Shown here in pieces: positions 53,103 to 62,974 of a stretch of DNA of 64,000 bases; position 1 is the first letter of the stretch; each line of letters starts with the position of its first letter. The translations under genes and the position numbers were made by a program. A model generated the notes under the pieces. The model did not search any database and was not told where the DNA came from. It worked only from the letters and a program-made list of their open reading frames with translations. The DNA comes from Flavihumibacter sp. ZG627 (GTDB lineage: Bacteria; Bacteroidota; Bacteroidia; Chitinophagales; Chitinophagaceae): the NCBI RefSeq assembly GCF_000814325.1, contig NZ_JPHF01000001.1:372001-436000 (forward strand), given 5' to 3'.

Positions 53103-54125
53103 TTGCCTGAAAGGATTCCTTTAGAACCACCTATTATTTTGCCTTTAAATGAAGGCATTAACAGGCCTCTATGGTCAGTAATGATACCCGTTTACAACTG
53201 TAGTGAATTTATTCCGGACGCTATTCTAAGTGTTTTGAACCAGGATCCGGGAGAAGAATTTTTGCAGATTGAGGTAGTGGATGATGCAAGCACTGATATG
53301 GATATCGAGGCCATGGTATTGCAACTCGGAAATGGAAGGGTGACTTATTTCAGGCAAAATCAGAATGTTGGTAGTCTGAGAAATTTCGAGACCTGTATTA
53401 ACAGGGCAAAGGGACATTACATTCATTTACTTCATGGTGATGATAGGATAAAACCCGGTTTTTATAAAGAGATAGAAAACCTGTTTGAAATGTTCCCCCA
53501 GGCAGGAGCAGCATTTTCAAACTGGGATTTTATTAATGCTGATGGTACGCTGATCAAGCAGGAAACCAGAAGAGCTGATTCCCCCTGTATCATTGAAAAT
53601 TGCCTTCAACGTCTCTCCCATGGGCAACTGATGCAATACGTATGTATGGTGGTAAAGCGAACTGTTTATGAAGACCTCGGTGCCTTTTATGGGGTAATTT
53701 ATGGTGAGGATTGGGAGATGTGGGCACGCATTGCAAGTAAGTATCCTATTGCATATACCCCATTGTCTCTTGCTGAGTACAGAACCCATTATAACTCAAT
53801 TTCGGGCCACAGTTTTCTAAGTGGTAGAAACATTTCAGATCTTAAAAAAGTATTCATATCCATTGGCAATTTGCTTCCTGTGGAGGAAAGAAAAAAGGCA
53901 AATTTAACCGTAAGAAAAAATTATGCTTTTTGGGCTATTGAGGCAGCACGATTCATGTGGTTAAGGACAAAAAAGAAATCAGTTGTTTATATACAGGTAT
54001 ATGAATTGCTAAAACTCTATCCGGATATCAGGCTTCTAATGCGGTCATTTAATATGATTTTCTGGATATGGAAGATCGATCTGTTGCAAAAGGCGAGAAA
54101 ACTTAAAAAGACAATTAGCCATTGA
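53103..54125 (+). CDS. Glycosyltransferase family 2 (tandem copy 2)
   Basis: 340 residues with a TTG start; an in-frame TAG at 53097 rules out earlier starts and the homology with the previous gene begins at once. GT2 motifs: RPLWSVMIPVYNC, EVVDDASTDMD, LHGDDRIKPGF and YGEDWEMWARI. The tandem pair arose by duplication and probably adds different sugars. Confidence 0.8.
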   Translation: MPERIPLEPPIILPLNEGINRPLWSVMIPVYNCSEFIPDAILSVLNQDPGEEFLQIEVVDDASTDMDIEAMVLQLGNGRVTYFRQNQNVGSLRNFETCINRAKGHYIHLLHGDDRIKPGFYKEIENLFEMFPQAGAAFSNWDFINADGTLIKQETRRADSPCIIENCLQRLSHGQLMQYVCMVVKRTVYEDLGAFYGVIYGEDWEMWARIASKYPIAYTPLSLAEYRTHYNSISGHSFLSGRNISDLKKVFISIGNLLPVEERKKANLTVRKNYAFWAIEAARFMWLRTKKKSVVYIQVYELLKLYPDIRLLMRSFNMIFWIWKIDLLQKARKLKKTISH

Positions 54126-55381
54126 GCAAATTTCTTCCATATAGAATTGTACACCTCGATCTTGCTGAGCTGGAAAAATACCTGGACATTATTCACCAAT
54201 TGCAGAGCCCTGCATACTTCGTGATATGGTGGCGGGAAATTCCACTTGGCCATTTTTACTTCGAGAGAATGGAAGAAAAAAATGAATTAAGAGGTTTGAT
54301 CTATAAGAACATTCAACCAACTCTTGATTCATATTCTCAGGATCAAATGGCAATAGTAAATATCCAGAAGGCAATTCTCAGTTCAGATGTTAACAGCCTT
54401 GAATATAACATGAGGACTATACTTGGAAATTTATTGCCGCGTGATATACCTGATTATGCAGATATCAGTATAATCATTTGTACACGTAACAGGAGTAATA
54501 TTCTCATTAAATGCCTTGATAGTTTAGCTAAACAACATTGTAAACCTCGTGAGATAATTATTGTAGATAATGCCCCTTCAGATGATAGTACTGAAAGGCT
54601 TGTAAATCTGACAGGAGACATCAGGTATATTCGGGAGGAAAGGCCAGGCCTCGATATTGCAAGGAATACAGGGGCTATAAATGCAGGTAATAATATCATT
54701 GCTTACCTTGATGATGATGTTGTTATTGACCCATTTTGGACTTACCGAATCATGGAGGCATTTCTTGACAATACCGTTGATGCTATAACAGGTCTCGTTC
54801 TTCCCGCCTCCTTAGAGGCTGAAAGCCAGGTTATCTTTGAAAAATTCTGGAGTTTTAACAAGGGCTACTTACAAAAAAAATATACCTCTGGTTTTCTTAA
54901 GCCTAAGGATAAGGATTGCCCTAAAGTATGGAATATCGGTGCTGGGGCAAATATGGCATTTAGAAAGGATATACTGGAAAAAGTAAATTATTTTGATGAG
55001 CGCCTGGATGCCGGAGCTGCTGGCTGTAGCGGTGATTCAGAAATTTGGTTTCGAATTTTGCGCATCAGAGGAAACATTCTGTATTCGCCGCTTGCTATTG
55101 TATATCATGAACATCGACGTGATATGAAAGGTCTCGAAAGGCAGCTGTTTAATTACATGAAAGGTAATGTAACTGCGGCCCTGATACAACACCAGAGTGA
55201 ACCCGCACTTAATTATGCAAGGCATGTATTCAGAGGCATGACAAGAAATTATTTATTGTTGTTGTTAGGCAAATTCAGAAATCCCGGACTAAGGCATAAA
55301 ACAATTATAAAAGAAGCGCTGGGAGCCTTATCTGGTGTAATATATTTTTCACTGAACAGGAAACGAAAACCTCTTACCTGA
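54122..55381 (+). CDS. Glycosyltransferase family 2 with N-terminal extension
   Basis: 419 residues, TTG start overlapping the previous stop (TTGA). About 110 residues of unassigned N-terminal sequence precede the GT2 domain: ISIIICTRNRSNILIKCLDS, IIVDNAPSDDST, EERPGLDIARN and AYLDDDVVID. The later WNIGAGANMAFRKDIL is typical of inverting GT2 enzymes. Confidence 0.8.
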   Translation: MSKFLPYRIVHLDLAELEKYLDIIHQLQSPAYFVIWWREIPLGHFYFERMEEKNELRGLIYKNIQPTLDSYSQDQMAIVNIQKAILSSDVNSLEYNMRTILGNLLPRDIPDYADISIIICTRNRSNILIKCLDSLAKQHCKPREIIIVDNAPSDDSTERLVNLTGDIRYIREERPGLDIARNTGAINAGNNIIAYLDDDVVIDPFWTYRIMEAFLDNTVDAITGLVLPASLEAESQVIFEKFWSFNKGYLQKKYTSGFLKPKDKDCPKVWNIGAGANMAFRKDILEKVNYFDERLDAGAAGCSGDSEIWFRILRIRGNILYSPLAIVYHEHRRDMKGLERQLFNYMKGNVTAALIQHQSEPALNYARHVFRGMTRNYLLLLLGKFRNPGLRHKTIIKEALGALSGVIYFSLNRKRKPLT

Positions 55382-55397
55382 TCTTCAAATCAATTGT

Positions 55398-56099
55398 ATG
55401 TTTACAAAAACAGCGGAATATTATGATGCCTTATACCATTTCATTGATTATGAAAATATCTGTAAGCATCTCCATGAACTGATACAACATCAATCTCCTG
55501 GTACCTCATCACTTCTTGATGTAGGATGTGGCACAGGAAGGCATCTTTCACATCTCCAAAACTTGTACCAGGCAGAGGGAGTTGATATAAATTGGGAACT
55601 CCTGGAGATAGCCAAAAAGAATTGTCCTGCCGTAACATTTCATACAGGTGATATGCGTTCCTTTGAGCTGAATAAAAGCTTTGACGTGGTAGCTTGTTTA
55701 TTTAGTTCAATAGGGTATGTGAAAACCGAAACAGGCCTCAATGATTCACTTCAATCCATGACCCGCCACCTTAACAATAACGGGCTCCTGCTTCTTGAAC
55801 CCTGGATTTGGCCCGAAGATTATTGGCTGGGTAAAATCACTGCTAATTTTGTTGATCGGCACGAATTGAAAATATCCTGGATGTATATAAGTGAGCGATA
55901 TGATGATATTTCTGTTTTTGATATAAAGTATATGGTCGGTACGCCAACTTCTATAGAACAGTTCTCTGAAAGGCACGAAATGGGTCTTTGGACAGACGCA
56001 CAGTACAGAACTGCCATGGAGAAAGCCGGTCTGCACGATATTCAGTATATTAAAAATGAAACATTCCGCCGCGGACTCTATTATGGTAGAAAGCATTAA
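55398..56099 (+). CDS. Class I SAM-dependent methyltransferase
   Basis: 233 residues: motif I LLDVGCGTGRHLSHL, then EGVDINWELLEIAKKN, FHTGDMRSF and VVACLFSSIGYV. A sugar O-methylation in the adjacent glycan pathway is plausible, but the substrate is not visible. It overlaps the following glycosyltransferase gene by 17 nt. Confidence 0.85.
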   Translation: MFTKTAEYYDALYHFIDYENICKHLHELIQHQSPGTSSLLDVGCGTGRHLSHLQNLYQAEGVDINWELLEIAKKNCPAVTFHTGDMRSFELNKSFDVVACLFSSIGYVKTETGLNDSLQSMTRHLNNNGLLLLEPWIWPEDYWLGKITANFVDRHELKISWMYISERYDDISVFDIKYMVGTPTSIEQFSERHEMGLWTDAQYRTAMEKAGLHDIQYIKNETFRRGLYYGRKH

Positions 56100-57081
56100 T
56101 GATATTCTCCCGAATCCTCCGATGATCACCGTATGGATAACAACATTCAATCATGGTGAATTCATTGCACAGGCTATTGAGAGTGTTCTTATGCAACACA
56201 CTACCTATAAGTATGAGATAGTAATAGGGGAGGATTTTTCCGAAGACAATACAAGGCAAATTGTAATGACGTATCAGGAAAAATACCCTGATATTATAAA
56301 GGCATACCTGCCCGAGGCTAACCTCGGAATGATGCAGATGTTTTTTGATTCTTACGAGCTTTGCCGGGGTAAATATATTGCCTGGCTTGATGGCGATGAT
56401 TACTGGACAGATAAAGACAAGTTGCAGAAACAGGTAGATTTCCTGGAGGCAAATCCTGATTATATGCTCACCTTTCATGCAATTAATTATCATGAAACTG
56501 ATACTGATAAAATTTACCCGAGTCAGCATCCTCATCAAAAAGAACCCCTTCATACATATGTATTAGAGGACTTTTTTCAGTACAATCTCGCACCCTCCGT
56601 ATCTGTGATTCATCGTAATGTACTTGCACATCCATTACCAGCCTGGTTTAAAGATCTTCCTTTCCCGGATCTTGCAATGCATATCCTGTTGTTATTAAAG
56701 GGAAAGGCAAAATATTTCAGGGATGTAATGGCGGTTTACCGTATTCACAACAATGGGGCATGGTCTGGTATTCCTGAATATGATAAAACTGCACAATTGG
56801 CTTTGTTCTATCGAAATATTATAGCCCGTTTGAAATTGGAGAAAAATGAGAGCATCAGGAGCCAAACAATTCCCTTATTCAAGACAACTCTTCTAAAAAG
56901 CATCGAATATGACAGGTGGAAAAACGCAGCTTTTTATTTTTGGTATATTTTGTACCCCTTCTCAAAATTTCCAAAGAATGACCGCGATCTTTTTATAAAG
57001 TCTCTAAGATATTTTGCAGGTTTAATACCCCGAAAGATTCTTGGCCAGATCAAAAAAACGGATAATGGAAAAAAAGCCTGA
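56083..57081 (+). CDS. Glycosyltransferase family 2
   Basis: 332 residues from ATG 56083 (a further start at 56056 would overlap more of the previous gene). GT2 core: ITVWITTFNHGEFIAQAIES, EIVIGEDFSEDNT and IAWLDGDDYWTDKDKLQKQ. Coupled to the methyltransferase upstream and the one downstream. Confidence 0.85.
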   Translation: MVESINDILPNPPMITVWITTFNHGEFIAQAIESVLMQHTTYKYEIVIGEDFSEDNTRQIVMTYQEKYPDIIKAYLPEANLGMMQMFFDSYELCRGKYIAWLDGDDYWTDKDKLQKQVDFLEANPDYMLTFHAINYHETDTDKIYPSQHPHQKEPLHTYVLEDFFQYNLAPSVSVIHRNVLAHPLPAWFKDLPFPDLAMHILLLLKGKAKYFRDVMAVYRIHNNGAWSGIPEYDKTAQLALFYRNIIARLKLEKNESIRSQTIPLFKTTLLKSIEYDRWKNAAFYFWYILYPFSKFPKNDRDLFIKSLRYFAGLIPRKILGQIKKTDNGKKA

Positions 57082-57709
57082 CTACCAGAGCATTGTTAAA
57101 CATTATGAGAATTGTCTTGCCAAGTATGGCGACTCTCATAAAGGCGTGGACTGGCCCGATAAAGCAGGTGCCGACCTGAGATACAAAGTAATGAGTAGTG
57201 TGTTGAAGAGTAGTGAAGAGAAAGCTATAAGTATCCTGGATTTTGGATGCGGAACTGCACAGTTTTACCAGTTCCTGGTTGATTCAGGTCTAGTGAATTT
57301 TAAATATACCGGGCTTGACATTTCTCCTAAATTCATTGATGTTGCCAGATCCAAATTCCCTACCCTTGATTTTATTTGTAGGGATTTTTTGAGGGATTCA
57401 AACGAATTTGAATCTTACGACTATATTATTATGAATGGTGTCTTTACGGAAAAACTAGACTTGAGTTTTGATGAGATGTGGGTATATCTAAAAGAGTTAT
57501 TACCATTGGTTTTTAGGCACACTAAAAAAGCAATCGCTTTCAATGTAATGTCCAAAAATGTGGATTGGGAACGCAATGATTTATTTCACCTTCCTATGGA
57601 TATCCTGGCGCAATTCTTAACCACAGAACTCAGCAGGCATTTTATTTTCAGGCATGATTATGGCCTTTATGAATATACTGCCTATGTATTTGTAGAACCC
57701 AATAATTAA
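57065..57709 (+). CDS. Class I SAM-dependent methyltransferase
   Basis: 214 residues from ATG 57065 (a TTG 24 nt earlier is unlikely). ILDFGCGTAQFYQFLVDS is motif I; YTGLDISPKFIDVARSKFP and YDYIIMNGVFTE follow. No relationship of substrate to the other methyltransferase is visible. Last gene of the operon, ending 6 nt from the opposing wzt2 stop, without a terminator. Confidence 0.85.
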   Translation: MEKKPDYQSIVKHYENCLAKYGDSHKGVDWPDKAGADLRYKVMSSVLKSSEEKAISILDFGCGTAQFYQFLVDSGLVNFKYTGLDISPKFIDVARSKFPTLDFICRDFLRDSNEFESYDYIIMNGVFTEKLDLSFDEMWVYLKELLPLVFRHTKKAIAFNVMSKNVDWERNDLFHLPMDILAQFLTTELSRHFIFRHDYGLYEYTAYVFVEPNN

Positions 57710-57715
57710 GCACTA

Positions 57716-58951
57716 CTATTCCTGTTCAGATAGCACCAATGGGAAATCGGGCCTGATATAACCCATCCATTTATTAAATCCTGTTGATACATCCCTTTTA
57801 TCCTCAACTTCAAATTGAATGCAATTATCCAGGAAGAATAACTCCTGCGTAACATCTTTTCCAAAATAAAGGGAAAAGTAAAATGTTCCATTGTTTAGAA
57901 AATTTCCCGGAATCTGGCAAGCGCCCTTAATTAAGGTGCTGTTCAATTGAACTGGCTTACTGTAAATATCAAAAATGCATTCGCCTGAAAGGGTAAATAA
58001 AAGCAGGTCCACATTTATTGAATCAGCACCGGAAAGATTTTCAAAACTGAATTCAACAGTGAAAGGTGTGGTTACATCAATCAGGTCATAATCTGATGCT
58101 ACTGCTGGTTTTAATTCAACCGACAATACACGTATATACTCATTACCAGGTGCATCCTCTCTCGACCATTCCTGTTTAAGTTTCATCTGTTTCTTATCAG
58201 CCAGGTAACTATTTATCAGGTTTCTGGGATCTCCAACTTTTTTTACAGTCCCATGATCCATCCAGATGGCCCTTGTACAGAGAGAAGCAACGGCCTGCAT
58301 GTTATGGCTTACAAAGAGGACTGTTCTGCCTTGTCCACTTGACAGGTCTTTCATCCTGCCAAGGCATTTTTGTTGGAATTCTGCATCACCCACTGCAAGA
58401 ACTTCGTCAATGATAAGAATATCCGATTCCAGGTATGCACCAACAGCAAAAGCAAGCCTCACATACATTCCTGAACTATACCTTTTTACCGGAGTGTCAA
58501 TAAATTTATCAACTCCTGAAAAATCAACAATGTCATCAAATCTTTTCCTGATCTCATGCTTTCTCATACCCAGAATTGCTCCATTCAGGTATATATTTTC
58601 CCTGCCGGTCAATTCTCCATGAAACCCGGTTCCTACTTCTAACAATGAGGAGACTCTTCCTTTTAATTTTAAAACACCGGAACTGGGGGCCGTTACCCGT
58701 GAAAGTATTTTCAGCAAGGTTGATTTACCGGCACCATTGCTGCCGATTAATCCAAGTATTTCCCCTTGCTCTACAGTAAAATTTATATTCTTCAATGCCC
58801 ATAATTCAGAGGTTTCGGATTCTTCTTTTTTCAACCTCTTATAAAAATTGTCAATCAGTCGGCCAATGTCCTTGGATAAGTAGTTTGAACCAATTTCGCC
58901 CAACGTATATTTTTTACTTACATTTTCAACCCTAATTACTGTGTCCGACAT
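57716..58951 (-). CDS. Second Wzt-like ABC exporter ATPase
   Basis: 411 residues. Walker A is GSNGAGKST (70-78), signature YSSGMYVRLAFAVGA, Walker B DILIIDEVLAVGDA, plus a C-terminal beta-domain of about 160 residues (from residue 250), as in Wzt. No Wzm-type permease is adjacent; the only one in the window is at 14515. The tail domain differs in sequence from Wzt-1, so it may recognise another cap or a different glycan. Confidence 0.85.
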   Translation of the reverse strand: MSDTVIRVENVSKKYTLGEIGSNYLSKDIGRLIDNFYKRLKKEESETSELWALKNINFTVEQGEILGLIGSNGAGKSTLLKILSRVTAPSSGVLKLKGRVSSLLEVGTGFHGELTGRENIYLNGAILGMRKHEIRKRFDDIVDFSGVDKFIDTPVKRYSSGMYVRLAFAVGAYLESDILIIDEVLAVGDAEFQQKCLGRMKDLSSGQGRTVLFVSHNMQAVASLCTRAIWMDHGTVKKVGDPRNLINSYLADKKQMKLKQEWSREDAPGNEYIRVLSVELKPAVASDYDLIDVTTPFTVEFSFENLSGADSINVDLLLFTLSGECIFDIYSKPVQLNSTLIKGACQIPGNFLNNGTFYFSLYFGKDVTQELFFLDNCIQFEVEDKRDVSTGFNKWMGYIRPDFPLVLSEQE

Positions 58952-58970
58952 ATTTGATACTTATCCTCGT

Positions 58971-59960
58971 TTATATTCTTTTCAAACTTCGATAGGCAGG
59001 AAAATAATTTGATTTTTCCCCTGCCATCCCACACTCAATGCACAATTTATTGTAAATATCAGCATTAAATATTTCACGCAAAGGCTGAAGTGGTTTTCGG
59101 ATGCCCCCGAACCGCATCTTAAAATCTTCCAGGTTGTCACCCGGTACCACGCCTCCTCCAAGGTTAAGTAATCTTTTTCCCTTTGCTTTATAGTATAATA
59201 CCGCCTGCCAGATCAGGTGGGCGCCAAAAGCCTTCCCCTCAGGTACTGAAACATTGAAGAGGTAATCTGCATTCCAGCTGCCTTCCGCAAATACTGATAC
59301 AGCCAGTATGGAAGAACCACTCATAATTCCGAAAATGCTTGTATTGTCTGATTCTATAATTCTTTGAAGCGTCTCCGCAGAGAAAATATATACAGGAGCC
59401 GCTTGTTTGGAAAGCATTGATTCATAATAGTTCGATAAGAAGAATTCTGCCAATACTTTCTTGTCGCTTATTATCTCCTCTTTTATCTGCACGAAATTTT
59501 TTAACTGTCTCTTCCTGTTCTGGGATAAATTATTGAATACCTCAATTTCTTCTTTATCCAGTTCTATTGCATATACATAATGTGGGTTATCAGCATGCTC
59601 TTGTATCGGAAGTTGAGGAAACTTCTGGAAGGGATCCTGGTTTATATATGCGCAGATATATCCCTTTTCTGTCATTAATATTTTCCAGTAATTATAAAAT
59701 TCCGGTGAGGCACTTCCTGCAGTAAATCCGGAAAAGCCATAGGGGGTCACAATATCAATATAGCCCTTAAATTCTCTTTCGGCCAGTGGACAAATAACAT
59801 GTTCATTTCCTGACTCATAATGGTATAGAAAGGTTTTATATCCTGTAGAGAGATGCATTGCATTATTGCTCTCCCATGTATGGGAAAAGGAGTGGGGCAC
59901 CTCGCGCAAACGATCTTCCCATTCCTTCTTATCACACAATGGTATTAATTCCTGTATCAT
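58971..59960 (-). CDS. FemAB/GNAT-like acyltransferase
   Basis: 329 residues: two GNAT-like halves with DIVTPYGFSGF and HLIWQAVLYYKAKGKRLLNLGGG near the C-terminus. The FemAB-type family transfers amino acids or acyl groups onto sugars or peptidoglycan. With the aminotransferase and WbqC genes upstream it may acylate an amino sugar. It overlaps wbqC by 4 nt (ATGA). Confidence 0.65.
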   Translation of the reverse strand: MIQELIPLCDKKEWEDRLREVPHSFSHTWESNNAMHLSTGYKTFLYHYESGNEHVICPLAEREFKGYIDIVTPYGFSGFTAGSASPEFYNYWKILMTEKGYICAYINQDPFQKFPQLPIQEHADNPHYVYAIELDKEEIEVFNNLSQNRKRQLKNFVQIKEEIISDKKVLAEFFLSNYYESMLSKQAAPVYIFSAETLQRIIESDNTSIFGIMSGSSILAVSVFAEGSWNADYLFNVSVPEGKAFGAHLIWQAVLYYKAKGKRLLNLGGGVVPGDNLEDFKMRFGGIRKPLQPLREIFNADIYNKLCIECGMAGEKSNYFPAYRSLKRI

Positions 59961-60661
59961 TCGTAATGCAATGTATAATTTTTGAGAAGGGTAGCAGCCG
60001 ATGCCGGGGAATTATTCATCAGGATATCAATGATAGACAGCCCCGCAACAAATGATTCAGCAGGCTGCGGATAATTGATAAAATGAGGCTCAAGGAATGC
60101 TAATACTATACCATTATGACGAAAATTTTCCTGCTTGTACAATTCTCTTCCACCCCATAAATTTACATAGGTAGTTGCTCCTGCTGTTCGGCATATATCA
60201 ATGATTCTTTCCTGGCCCTGTAAAGCTGATTGAGGATAGCTTTGGCTGCTGTTTGTGAAAACCGTTTGCAGGTTTAGATAATTGCTTATTGCTATAGTGC
60301 TTTTCTGCGCAAAACTGTTTATGTCAACATGCTGCTGATTGATCAATGATTCTATCATTGAATATATACTATCATAATAGGGAGACTTATGATAGGCGTT
60401 ATAAAGGGTTCTTAATAATTTCTCCTTCCACTTATGATCATAGGATATCAATGTTTCCGAAATAAGTTTGTTCTGCGATGCATCACGCAGAGGGATGGTA
60501 AACATATGTTCCCTGCCATTCAACAATATCCTGTTCCTGTTTATCCACCCTTTTTTTATATAGCTTACATCATCCAGAAATATAAACTTCTCCACAGCCG
60601 ATATCAACTGGAAATAACCCAGGTAAGGAAAGGCATAGGGTTGCATGATGGCTATACGCAT
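59957..60661 (-). CDS. WbqC family protein
   Basis: 234 residues, full length. The WbqC signature opens the protein: RIAIMQPYAFPYLGYFQLIS, then EKFIFLDDVSYIKKGWINRN. The family occurs in amino-sugar parts of O-antigen loci; its biochemical role is not settled. It lies between the FemAB-like and DegT genes with overlap or a 1-nt gap. Confidence 0.85.
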   Translation of the reverse strand: MRIAIMQPYAFPYLGYFQLISAVEKFIFLDDVSYIKKGWINRNRILLNGREHMFTIPLRDASQNKLISETLISYDHKWKEKLLRTLYNAYHKSPYYDSIYSMIESLINQQHVDINSFAQKSTIAISNYLNLQTVFTNSSQSYPQSALQGQERIIDICRTAGATTYVNLWGGRELYKQENFRHNGIVLAFLEPHFINYPQPAESFVAGLSIIDILMNNSPASAATLLKNYTLHYE

Positions 60662-60662
60662 A

Positions 60663-61745
60663 TCAGCAATTGTTATTTATGATCCTGCATATCCTGGAAA
60701 TATTCTCTCTATCTAATTCCGGATACAGCGGCAAACATAAGACCCTGTTAGCAATATCTTCAGCAACAGGTGCCTGTTGTTCAGTCACATAGGGTAGTTT
60801 TGTCAGGGATGGATAGAAATACCTTCTTGGAAATATATTTTCTGCACCAAGCGCTTCCTGTACTTTAAGCAAGCTTTGCTCATCCTTAAAAATTACCGGG
60901 TAGTATGAGTAGTTATAAAGAGTATTCTCTCTGATTACTGGTTTTCTCAACTGTTCCCAGTTTATGATTGAATCATATATCGCAAAAATCAGTTTCCTTT
61001 TTTCTATGAGCATAGGAATTCTGTCCATCATACAAAGACCTATAGCTGCATGTATTTCAGAATTCTTGCCATTGATTCCTAATTCGTCGAATTGTGTTGG
61101 TGCGCTATGCCCGAAATTCATCATCAATGAAATTTTCTCAGCTAGTGCATCATCATTGGTAATGATCGCACCACCTTCAATAGTGTGAAACAACTTGGTG
61201 GCATGAAAACTTATTGTTGAAATGTCTCCATATTGCAAAAGGGATTTACCCTCGTACTCCACTCCATATGAATGCGCTGCATCATAAATAACCTTTAAAT
61301 TGTGCTCTTTTGCAACTTTTTCTATCGCATGAGTATCGCATGGATTTCCGTAAACATGGGTTGCAAGAATTGCACTGGTTCTCGCACTGATTTTTGACCT
61401 CAACTTTGCCGGATCAATGCATAAACTGTTGGCTTCAATATCTGCATATACAGGTATACAATTTTCCCACACAATTGCAGAGGTGGTTGCTACATAAGAA
61501 AATGGGGTGGTAATAATTTCATCTTTCAATCCTGCCGCTTTAATGGCTATCTGCAAAGCAATAGTTCCATTGCCAACATAAAAGAGATGTTTAACGCCAA
61601 AATATTGCTTCAGCTTCTCTTCTAATTCCTGAACTACCGGCCCATAATTGGTCACCCAATTCCTGCTCCAGATTTCTTCTAACCGCGCTACATATTCTTC
61701 CAGCGGTGGAAGATGGGTTCTTGTAACATTGATTAATTCCTGCAT
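60663..61745 (-). CDS. DegT/DnrJ/EryC1/StrS sugar aminotransferase
   Basis: 360 residues. PLP-binding lysine lies in ISFHATKLFHTIEGG; GNGTIALQIAIKA and DAAHSYGVEY are the other family blocks. It makes a nucleotide-linked amino sugar (for example a 3- or 4-amino-deoxyhexose) from a keto sugar; the 4,6-dehydratase needed for the substrate is not in the window. Start ATG 61745. Confidence 0.9.
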   Translation of the reverse strand: MQELINVTRTHLPPLEEYVARLEEIWSRNWVTNYGPVVQELEEKLKQYFGVKHLFYVGNGTIALQIAIKAAGLKDEIITTPFSYVATTSAIVWENCIPVYADIEANSLCIDPAKLRSKISARTSAILATHVYGNPCDTHAIEKVAKEHNLKVIYDAAHSYGVEYEGKSLLQYGDISTISFHATKLFHTIEGGAIITNDDALAEKISLMMNFGHSAPTQFDELGINGKNSEIHAAIGLCMMDRIPMLIEKRKLIFAIYDSIINWEQLRKPVIRENTLYNYSYYPVIFKDEQSLLKVQEALGAENIFPRRYFYPSLTKLPYVTEQQAPVAEDIANRVLCLPLYPELDRENISRICRIINNNC

Positions 61746-61789
61746 TATGCCGGAAAATTACATAAAAGCATTAAGGTTTTATGGGTGTT

Positions 61790-62932
61790 TTAAAGTAGTG
61801 GGGGCGCTGGTCTACTATTGTTTCTTAATCTTGAACCAAGCTTTATACTGGGCAACTCAATGTATTTATAAAGTATCCATGCAATGATATAAATTATTAT
61901 AAAGGATAGAAGCAGAAGGATAATTCCGGATACGTAATAATTCACCTCGCTTTCTAAAGCTCCCATTTTTTTGCTTAATGTAAATAATTCATGAATTATT
62001 GGTTGATGAATAAGGTATAGGCTATAACTACATATGCCCATAGAGACCAATGCCCTGTATGCCAGCCCGGTAGTTTTTTGAATTGGTTTTAAGAGATACC
62101 ATTCCATAAAGGCTGTCCAGAACAGGACAGCAGTAAACAACATTAAATTCGGATGGAATTCAAAATATCTGCTTCCCATGTATATGATCATAGCACCAAT
62201 AGAAACAAGGCCGGCGGAGGAGCTGAAAAGTTGTTTTTTAGACAGATGATATTCCGCCATCAACGCACCGGCGCACCAATTATACCATAACGCACCCGTA
62301 GAAAAATAATAACTGGCATGATAATATCCATCGGTTAACCTGTTTTCAAAAACCTTAAGTACAATTGCCAATAGAATACTTATAATGAATGCAAAACCTA
62401 CTCCTTTTAATTTGCGGATAATCAGGAATATCGGGTATAGAAGGTAAAGTTGCATCTCCAGTGCAAGGCTCCAGAGTGAGGGATTGATGCCATAAATATT
62501 CTTTTCTGAAAAATTATGTACCAGAAAAACATGTTGCAATAGGTCTATAAATCCCTCAGATGTTTGAACATAAGCTCGCAAACCCGCAATCATTAATACT
62601 GTAGCTGCAAGGGTTATAATGTAGGGCGGATATATCCGCCAGAATCTTTTACTAAAATAGGTGCCCGCCTGAAAATTACTTCCATGGTTTAAAAAGTTTC
62701 TATGGATTACGTATCCACTGATAAGCAGGAACAATTGCACGCCAGACCATCCAAATGCGGTAGGAGAAAACTTTAGCAAAATATCAGAGGCACTACCACT
62801 CATTGTGCCATCTTCAGAATACAACAAATTATCACTCCTGGGAAACAATACCAATTGGGCATGAAATAGAAATACCATCAATATGGCAATGCCGCGTAAA
62901 AAATCAATTTTAGCAAGATGCCTCTCTGCCAC
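61790..62932 (-). CDS. OafA-like membrane acyltransferase (acyltransferase family 3)
   Basis: 380 residues with about ten membrane segments, starting at GTG 62932. The N-terminus IDFLRGIAILMVFLFHAQLV contains the conserved R..A and His of acyltransferase-3 enzymes. It probably acetylates a polysaccharide in the membrane. It is the first gene of the reverse operon. Confidence 0.85.
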   Translation of the reverse strand: MAERHLAKIDFLRGIAILMVFLFHAQLVLFPRSDNLLYSEDGTMSGSASDILLKFSPTAFGWSGVQLFLLISGYVIHRNFLNHGSNFQAGTYFSKRFWRIYPPYIITLAATVLMIAGLRAYVQTSEGFIDLLQHVFLVHNFSEKNIYGINPSLWSLALEMQLYLLYPIFLIIRKLKGVGFAFIISILLAIVLKVFENRLTDGYYHASYYFSTGALWYNWCAGALMAEYHLSKKQLFSSSAGLVSIGAMIIYMGSRYFEFHPNLMLFTAVLFWTAFMEWYLLKPIQKTTGLAYRALVSMGICSYSLYLIHQPIIHELFTLSKKMGALESEVNYYVSGIILLLLSFIIIYIIAWILYKYIELPSIKLGSRLRNNSRPAPPLL

Positions 62933-62974
62933 CAGGGAGAAGGTTTAGGGGTTAATAGGGGAATATACCTATAT

